In this document: piece after piece, positions 58,201-64,000 of the stretch
Layout of the letters: the number at the start of each line of letters is the position of its first letter
How positions within the stretch are numbered: position 1 is the first letter of the stretch
Assembly: GCA_030386875.1 (NCBI GenBank)
Contig: CM059562.1
Coordinates: 62,618,201 to 62,682,200, forward strand
DNA: 64,000 nt
Reading direction: 5' to 3'
From: Morinoia aosen
Taxonomy: Eukaryota > Arthropoda > Malacostraca > Amphipoda > Talitridae
The notes under the pieces: model-generated
What the model was told of the DNA's origin: nothing
Database searches by the model: none
What the model saw: only the letters and a program-made list of their open reading frames with translations
Position numbers and translations under genes: made by a program

Positions 58201-58850
58201 TATAATGTAGAACCTCCTCAGAGGGGTTCAACTATTGCATCTATGTGAGCTAGCGCTCCCAGGGAGGATAATGTGAGGGCCCGAGCTATGAGTTAGGTAG
58301 GCCTTCGTTTTGTTGAAATAAAATGTTTTTTGTTATGTTAAGGACCACATATTTTCGGTTCATTACTTTCCTATTTTTTAGCACATACTACTTTCTTCTT
58401 CAGCTTTGATCTGGTTTCATGAACTTTTTTCTCAACTTACTGTTTTTATACCCTTTCTGCACAGATTCCGCGTTCCCTTTAAAACGTTGACTACGTTTGT
58501 GCGAGTGCTACGGTTGGTTCGGTTAAGTTGTGAGTAGCAGAATTTAGAAACTGACCGTACTGCTCAAGTCCATTCTTGTCTTTTATAAAAAGTGTGAACA
58601 ATATAAGTGTATTATAATTTTTACAAGTTAGGTTAAAATCAATTCTAAAAAAGGTAGTGAAATTAAGGAAATGCTATTCATTTATGCCGGTATGCAATGT
58701 ACCTAATGGTACATATATGATATGTCCCAAAATGTAGAGCGCGTGTTGCCTCCATACTAAATGGTGCCTTCCTTTTCCTCTCTTTGGGTCGCATTTGTTG
58801 CGGATAGGGAGGTTTAAGCTAACCAATAATCTAAACTATAATGTAAACAA
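58200..58850 (+). repeat. Dispersed repeat, copy 2 of the CCCAGGG family, longer
   Basis: Same order of blocks as 16405-16800, but with about 230 bp extra (roughly 58495-58730) before the CCATACTAAATGGTGCC block. Either copy 1 has a deletion or copy 2 an insertion. It starts directly at the right end of the foldback MITE. Confidence 0.75.
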
Positions 58851-59122
58851 GCGTTGAAAGGGAACGTTGAGACACGGAAATTGCATTCCCATCAATATGT
58901 TTATGCAGTTGATATTTGTTTGTTACATGCAGCATTTTAAACGGATTGTGATTTTTTTTAATTCCTATATTATTTTGGTGTTTTATTGGTGAGAAGGCTG
59001 TGATTAATAGAAGTTAGATATTCATGTAAATTATAGTGTAGAGAATGTTTCATTTTTGTAATAAAAGTTGAAGAAAGAGCGGGATGCTATGTCCTTTCTA
59101 ATGTATTGTCTTATGTACCTGA

Positions 59123-59285
59123 GCTCCCAGTTGCACGTGCATCGATCTCATTGGATGTACAATATTGTACTGAGCTTAATGGGTCAATACATTCACAATG
59201 CAGTGAGTGTGAATGTATTGCAGGATCCAAAGCTTCCAGTGCAATATTGTACACCTCGTGAGGCGAGGCACGTGCAACCGGGAGC
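59123..59285. repeat. Nested hairpin (foldback) of about 163 bp
   Basis: Three stems nest in register: outer GCTCCCAGTTGCACGTGC (59123-59140) with GCACGTGCAACCGGGAGC (59268-59285), one mismatch; middle TACAATATTGTACT (59158-59171) with AGTGCAATATTGTA (59238-59251), one mismatch; inner CAATACATTCACA (59185-59197) with TGTGAATGTATTG (59208-59220), perfect, around a 10-base loop. Probably a small foldback element or hairpin RNA. Confidence 0.85.
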
Positions 59286-59394
59286 GATTTTTTAACCTAT
59301 AATCCATGGACGGCCGGCCGCGATTCGAATCTGGTTCTGAGGCGGTAAACGGCCGTTAGGTAGGGCGGAACAACGGCGATTCGCGTGCAGTTTT

Positions 59395-59515
59395 GTCTCC
59401 GAAAAAATGGACATTTGACCCTTAAACCGCGCGTAATACAACTTAAAAACGCCTAGGAACCGACGCGTACCCACCGGCGAAACGTCTTTGATTTTCAATT
59501 GGATAGGTAGTTCTT
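59395..59515 (-). repeat. Dispersed repeat with ATTGAAAATC core, copy 4
   Basis: On the minus strand: CCAATTGAAAATCAAAGACG, TTTCGCCGGTGGGTACG and GGTTTAAGGGTCAAATGTCC, in the same order and similar spacing as in copy 1. Confidence 0.6.
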
Positions 59516-59979
59516 AAAAACACTGAATGAATGGAAGGTTGAAATCCAAAGTGTATACATCACTCACTACTAATATTTTCAATTATACAGGTGGTATTAT
59601 TTGGGTTCCAACTAGAAAGCTAAAACTTCTAATATGTTATAAGAGCAGTGTAGAAGAGTTCCTAGAAAATATTACGCTGTCAGTAGCATTAAGCCATGGT
59701 GTAAACAAGGGTTAGACATAAAATTTGGAGCAGCTCACATTATGCTTGAAAGTTTCATTGATACATCTTGTTGAAAATATTGCTATATATTGTGAAGCTT
59801 ATACTCATCGATATCATGTTTATTTATTTACTTCACTTTAATTCTAACTTTTTTAAGAAGCTTGGTATAGTTATAGATGAAATCCTTTACCGAAATAAGC
59901 AAGAAAAATGAGCGAAGTGCTGGCGTTTGAAACACAGGCGAGGCGTTACATGCGAGGGTGACAAACGCATCGAACTGAG

Positions 59980-60369
59980 TTATGCTTCCAGTGAATTCTG
60001 AGTTGTGTTACGGCCCTTGACAGAATTCAAGAAGCACCAAATGACTTTCAACGAAGAGAGTAATTTCTGTAGGAGTTTCAAACTCAAGGACACAGACCAA
60101 CGCGGATAAAACGTAATGTCCAAATATAACAAATCATCAGACTTCTGAAAGCGAAGTGACCTGTGAATTGAGTCAACTTCTGCAGAACGCAGTTTCGACC
60201 AAAGCTGGTCACCGTGAGCTCGAGAAAGTCGGACATGATGGAAGAGCTGTAGTGGGCAAACTTCTGCTTGCTGCTCGTAACATTCAACAATATTGGTGTT
60301 CGCCGCTATTAGGCTTAGAATTATTGAACACTTACTGTCCGACTTGGAAAGCGATTTCTCTCTGAACAA
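59980..60369 (-). other. 129-codon open frame, doubtful
   Basis: The longest unassigned minus-strand frame in this part, with a second overlapping frame of 68 codons on the same strand. The composition (HGDQLWSKLRSAEVDSIHRS) is somewhat coding-like, but no domain, splice context or homologue within the window supports it. Confidence 0.15.
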
Positions 60370-61388
60370 GCTGCAGGTGTTTTAAATGGGAGAATGACTT
60401 ATAAATTTTTAGATGTTATAAAAACTTTGTGATTTGTTATAAAACCAATCTAACTTTTGTTGCGGGTTGTGCAGCGATCAACTACAATTCAAATGAGTAT
60501 TCTTTAAGGTTTTCATATTTTTTACTCAGTGCATCTGTCAGCTGTAGGTAGGAGCGTTTCGGTTTGCCTACACATTTGAAATGCACCGGAAAATGAATGC
60601 GCATTTGCTTCTCTCAAAGTCGAAGCAAATTTATTCGAAGAAAAACTGATTCTCAATTTTGTAATCGGTACCTACGTCACATTCTTCATCGAACAAGGGT
60701 ATAAATTCTGTAATTAATACTTTTTTAAAAAGAAAATAATATTGAATTGAAACAGAACCACACTGTGTAACGATCTCTAAACTCAGTGCGACATAATTAG
60801 CGCGTTCTTACGTTTCCGCAAATTTCGCGCCATCGAACAACTTAAAAAATCATTTCCCACAACACGCATAGATGAATAGAGCATATTGACCCACGTAAAT
60901 AACGTTATAGACATCGCAGTTCATTTGCATGAGCCATCACTGGTAGCAAACACTCCTACAGAAAATGCAGATTCAGTTAAATGGCATTTTAGTTGCATGG
61001 TCTGAACAAAACCTCGTGGTTGCCATGGCATAACCCACACCTCTTTCATGTTACACAACAAACCCCCTCTACTATACGCACGATGAGCGTCAGTGTGTCG
61101 TCACACTTCAGTGATCATATTATGTCATTGATTTTACTTTATTGATTGATTCATTATTTTATTATATATGGTTAGTATAATGTTATACATGTATGTACAT
61201 AAATAATTATGCAATTATTATATTATTTATTTAATTACTTAATTGCATATTATGGTCACTTAATATTCATTCTACAAACGACCCTCAAGACAATATGAAA
61301 ATATAAAAATATAGGTAGTTCAATTAGTCATTCAGTTTAGACGATATCCACGTCCCCTTACATGCACAACAAAACTTTTTTTGGAAAT
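60370..61388. other. No gene seen
   Basis: AT-rich flank into which the LINE inserted. No repeat partner or exon recognised. Confidence 0.4.
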
Positions 61389-61415
61389 TAACAAAAGAAA
61401 AGAAAGCGGGGGGCT

Positions 61416-61963
61416 GTGAAAAGAAAGCGGGGGGCGTTCGAAAGGTGGTTGCAACGAGGCAACCAGCAAAATTTTGAAGAGTATAAGGAGAGGAAGAAAG
61501 AAGGACAAAGAATGGTGAGGAGAGCGAAGAGGGCGGCGGACGAGGAATGGGGGAGGAAGTTGGGAGGGATTTCATGGAGAGAAGGAAGGTTTTCTGGAAG
61601 GAAGTGAGGAGAATTAGGAAGGGTCAGGTGGAGAATGAGGCAAGAGTGAAGGATACAAATGGTAGGCTGCTAGTGGAGAGTTGTGATGTGAGAAAGAGAT
61701 GGGCGGAGTATTTTGAGGAACTGCTGAACGTGAGGGATGATAGGATTGCGAGAGTAGTAGCTGTTGGAAGTGATGTTAGAATGCCTGTGTTTGGTGAAGT
61801 GAATAGAAGTCGAATAAGAAGTGCAGAGGTGAGATGTGCGTTGGAAGAAATGAAAAATGGGAAAGCTCCAGGTTTGGATGGCTGCACGGTTGAATGTCTA
61901 AAGAAAGGAGGAAATGTGGTTATAGAATGGTTGGTGCGTTTATTAAATGTGTTTCGAGGCTAG
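61416..61963 (+). pseudogene. LINE linker and RT N-terminal part, frameshifted
   Basis: 61416-61555 encodes a basic linker (FERWLQRGNQQNFEEYKERK). A shift near 61560-61600 moves into the frame 61547-61963 with RKVFWKEVRRIRKGQ, RKRWAEYFEELLNV (the usual WxxYFxxLLN) and MKNGKAPGLDGCTVECLKKG (RT block 1). A second single-base loss near 61950 moves to the main RT frame. Antisense frames over this region, such as 61624-61887, are shadows. Confidence 0.8.
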
Positions 61964-63332
61964 TAAAGTGCCGGTTGATTGGAGTAGCGCGTGCGTAGTT
62001 CCGTTGTACAAGGGGAAAGGTGACAGGTATGAGTGCAGTAATTCTAGGGGTATAAGTCTACTGAATGTCGTTGGGAAGTTGTATGGAAGAGTGTTAATTG
62101 GAAGAGTGAGAGTGTTGACGGATCGTGTGCTTGCTGAAGAACAGTGTGGTTTTAGGTGTGGTAGAGGTTGTGTGGATCAAATGTTTGCTGTGAGGCAGGT
62201 CAATGAAAAATACTTATTAAAGGGAAAGGATGTATATTGGGCATTTATGGATCTAGAGAAGGCGTATGACAGAGTGGATCGCGAGGCTTTATGGCAAGTG
62301 GTAAGTTTGTGTGGAGTGGGTGGGAGACTGTTGAATGCGATCAAGAGTTTCTACATTGATAGCAGAGCATGTGTGAGAGTAGGGAATGAGGTGAGTGAAT
62401 GGTTCCCAGTTGTGACAGGTGTGAGACAGGGATGTGTGATGTCGCCGTGGTTGTTTAATTTGTTTATGGATGGTGTGGTGAGAGAAGTGAATGCCAGAGT
62501 GTTGGGAAGAGGTGCGCAGTTGGTGGGACGAAATGGTATGTATTGGGAAGTGTGTCAGCTGTTGTTTGCAGATGATACAGCGCTTGTGGCCGATTCAGAG
62601 GAAAAACTGAGGAGACTGGTTACAGAGTTTGGTAGAGTGTGCGAAAGGCGGAAATTGAGGGTAAATGTGAATAAAAGTAAGGTGATGAGATGTTCAAGAG
62701 GTGGAGTGTTTGGAACTTTGGATGTGAGGTTGAATGGGGAAGTTTTAGAGGAGGTAGAGCATTTTAGGTACCTCGGGTCGGATGTGACTGTTAAGGATAG
62801 TATGGAAGTAGAAGTGAAGCATCGAGTGAGTGAAGGTTGTAAGACATTGGGTGCAATGAGGAAAGTTTTTGAATGCAGGAGTCTGAGTATGAATGCAAAG
62901 AGGGGACTGTATGAAAGTTTGATTGTGCCAGTTTTGTTATATGGAGCAGAGTCCTGGGGGTTGAGAGCAGCTGAGAGGAGGAAGTTGGATGTGTTTGAGA
63001 TGAAGTGTTTGAGGAGCATGTATGGAGTAACTAGAAGAGATAGGATCAGGAATGAGTTGGTTAGGGAGCAGACGGGTGTTATCAAAAAGTTGAGTAGGCG
63101 AGTGGATGAAAGAGTGCTTGGATGGTTTGGGCATGTAGAAAGAATGAATGTTGAGCGGCTGGGGAAAAAGATATATATGTCGGAAGTGAGTGGTATTCGA
63201 GCGCGAGGTAGACCACGGATGAGTTGGATGGATGGGGTGCGACGTGCTTTGTATGAGAGGGGTCTGACTGTGGACGTGGCGAGAGGGATGGCTGCGGACA
63301 GAAGTGAGTGGGGGCAGTGTATAAGGAGGTAA
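61947..63332 (+). CDS. Non-LTR reverse transcriptase, main domain
   Basis: Open for 461 codons; the ATG is incidental, since the frame continues from the previous one after a one-base shift. All RT blocks are intact: VPLYKGKGDRYECSNSRGIS, FMDLEKAYDRVDREALW (motif A), GVRQGCVMSPWLFNLFMDGV (motif B), LLFADDTALVADS (motif C with the two catalytic Asp), VNVNKSKVM and HFRYLGSDV. The C-terminal third has LVPVLLYGAESW-like LIVPVLLYGAESWGL, LGWFGHVERM and GRPRMSWMDGVRRAL, common in RTE/CR1-type LINEs. It would copy element RNA at a nicked target. The 176-codon antisense frame 62555-63085 is a shadow. Confidence 0.88.
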   Translation: MCFEASKVPVDWSSACVVPLYKGKGDRYECSNSRGISLLNVVGKLYGRVLIGRVRVLTDRVLAEEQCGFRCGRGCVDQMFAVRQVNEKYLLKGKDVYWAFMDLEKAYDRVDREALWQVVSLCGVGGRLLNAIKSFYIDSRACVRVGNEVSEWFPVVTGVRQGCVMSPWLFNLFMDGVVREVNARVLGRGAQLVGRNGMYWEVCQLLFADDTALVADSEEKLRRLVTEFGRVCERRKLRVNVNKSKVMRCSRGGVFGTLDVRLNGEVLEEVEHFRYLGSDVTVKDSMEVEVKHRVSEGCKTLGAMRKVFECRSLSMNAKRGLYESLIVPVLLYGAESWGLRAAERRKLDVFEMKCLRSMYGVTRRDRIRNELVREQTGVIKKLSRRVDERVLGWFGHVERMNVERLGKKIYMSEVSGIRARGRPRMSWMDGVRRALYERGLTVDVARGMAADRSEWGQCIRR

Positions 63333-63616
63333 TTTTTATTTTTGACGCGTTACTGGAAGCTGCCCGCGTGTGATGGGGTTGACCTGTCATGTGCGGGGGA
63401 GGGGCTGCACTCAATGAAGCGGTCGGGGTAAACCAGCTGTTGCTGTCGGGCCTGACTGTGGAAGGTGGTTGTGCTGGGCTGCTGCTGATCCTGGCAGTTC
63501 AGGTGCGGCCAGTGCTGCCTCTCTCGCCTCCTAGTGACTAAGTGTGGTGATTGTGGCCTGCTGTCGGCTACCCTCCCATGGGGAGGATAGGCCCGGTATA
63601 TGTATGTATGTATGTA
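63333..63616 (+). repeat. LINE 3' UTR with TGTA tail
   Basis: GC-rich 3' UTR after the RT stop, ending in GGCCCGGTATATG followed by TGTATGTATGTATGTA. The tail abuts the right copy of the TAACAAAA duplication. Confidence 0.75.
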
Positions 63617-63800
63617 ACAAAAATGCGGGATACACATTCTCTTTCCCCCGGAACCAGCCAGCGATGTAGGTATATGATTTGGAAAAACTTACTCTACCTG
63701 TTGATTTTAGTATCACTGTAGCGCACATTCCATTTGGCAATATTCTCGCCTTTTTCAACAAGTAAATTTTACATCATCATTCAACTCATAACGGCAACTA

Positions 63801-64000
63801 CTCGAACAAATTAACTCACCTAGGTAATTCTCGTCAAGAAAACTAAACCAATGTAGAACAATTTGAAAACCATCAATAAAGCACGAGTAACCGCACAATT
63901 AAACGAGTTATATGAGAGTGAGAGTACCGAAAATTAGCTTTGAATTATTGTTGAACATATGCTGTAGGCCGAACGTAGTAGCCATTTTTAAATACCTTGT
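63801..64000 (-). pseudogene. Duplicated segment, copy 2, broken exon
   Basis: Same segment as 53066-53275, cut by the window end. The same ATG and the same GTGAGT donor are kept, but two in-frame stops (TAA in place of codons in the LLVYS stretch) break the frame. Left edge of similarity at CTCGAACAAATTAACTCACC. Confidence 0.8.

Larger units (their letters stand above)
61397..63610 (+). mobile_element. 5'-truncated non-LTR retrotransposon (RTE-like LINE)
   Basis: A 2.2-kb LINE 3' part flanked by the 8-bp direct repeat TAACAAAA (61389-61396 and 63611-63618). The endonuclease and any first ORF are gone; the element starts in the linker before the reverse transcriptase, includes the whole RT and its C-terminal region, a 3' UTR of about 280 bp, and ends in a TGTA microsatellite. 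An end in short repeats instead of poly(A) is typical of RTE and CR1 types; the exact clade is not settled. Only two frame breaks separate the coding parts, so insertion was recent. Confidence 0.85.

Noticed and set aside
62555-63085. 176-codon minus-strand frame
   Set aside because: Exact antisense of the LINE reverse transcriptase, which has all catalytic motifs on the plus strand.

Overview
This is an AT-rich stretch of animal nuclear DNA, most likely arthropod. It has spliced genes with kilobase introns and a dense mix of decayed and recent mobile elements: Penelope-like, Polinton/Maverick-type, Ty3/Gypsy, RTE-like LINE, tRNA-derived SINE, Tc1-like, hAT-like and mariner-like foldback elements. 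There are no operons, ribosome binding sites or bacterial gene order. The species cannot be named from the sequence.

The one well-supported host gene is on the minus strand at 22284-31174. It is a five-exon monocarboxylate transporter-like gene (SLC16 / major facilitator family). All four splice junctions agree in phase and give a 479-residue reading frame. Its introns hold a SINE with an 11-bp target duplication (29882-30184), a 26-bp tandem repeat (about 24750-24870) and a Tc1-like transposase relic (25951-27075). Weaker candidates for host exons lie at 1110-1268, 2040-2136, 49080-49500, 53079-53250 and 54298-54489.

Region by region: 1-3060 holds two doubtful exons and a 35-bp tandem array. 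3838-6190 is a head-to-head inverted pair of Penelope-like 3' ends, one split by a 1.26-kb insertion. 6583-6870 and 51737-52400 are two copies of one dispersed element that differ mainly in the number of internal 29-bp repeats. 9901-10275 is another Penelope-like GIY-YIG end. 11537-11620 is an 84-bp near-perfect hairpin. 12327-14173 is a large hAT-like foldback element with a 21-bp satellite at its centre. 17765-17978 is a broken BED zinc finger. 18305-18357 is a perfect 53-bp palindrome. 33961-40455 is a decayed protein-primed DNA polymerase B gene of the Polinton/Maverick (adintovirus-like) type. It is split by a structurally complete short Gypsy element (36303-38627; two LTRs about 97% identical, 5-bp target duplication, primer site and polypurine tract) and by a second unidentified repeat (about 34506-35645). 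A relative of that second repeat lies at 41350-42690 and carries a possible small spliced gene. Two related repeats at 40905-41220 and 45095-45420 share a hairpin with compensatory base changes and a GNRA-type loop. 57258-58200 is a foldback MITE with TA target duplication. 59123-59285 is a nested hairpin. 61397-63610 is a 5'-truncated, young LINE. The last 200 bases (63801-64000) duplicate 53066-53275.

Most of the remaining sequence is old, AT-rich intergenic DNA in which I see no gene. Splice sites and element ends are read by eye from consensus motifs and repeat comparison within the window. Family names rest on recognised protein motifs, not on database searches.
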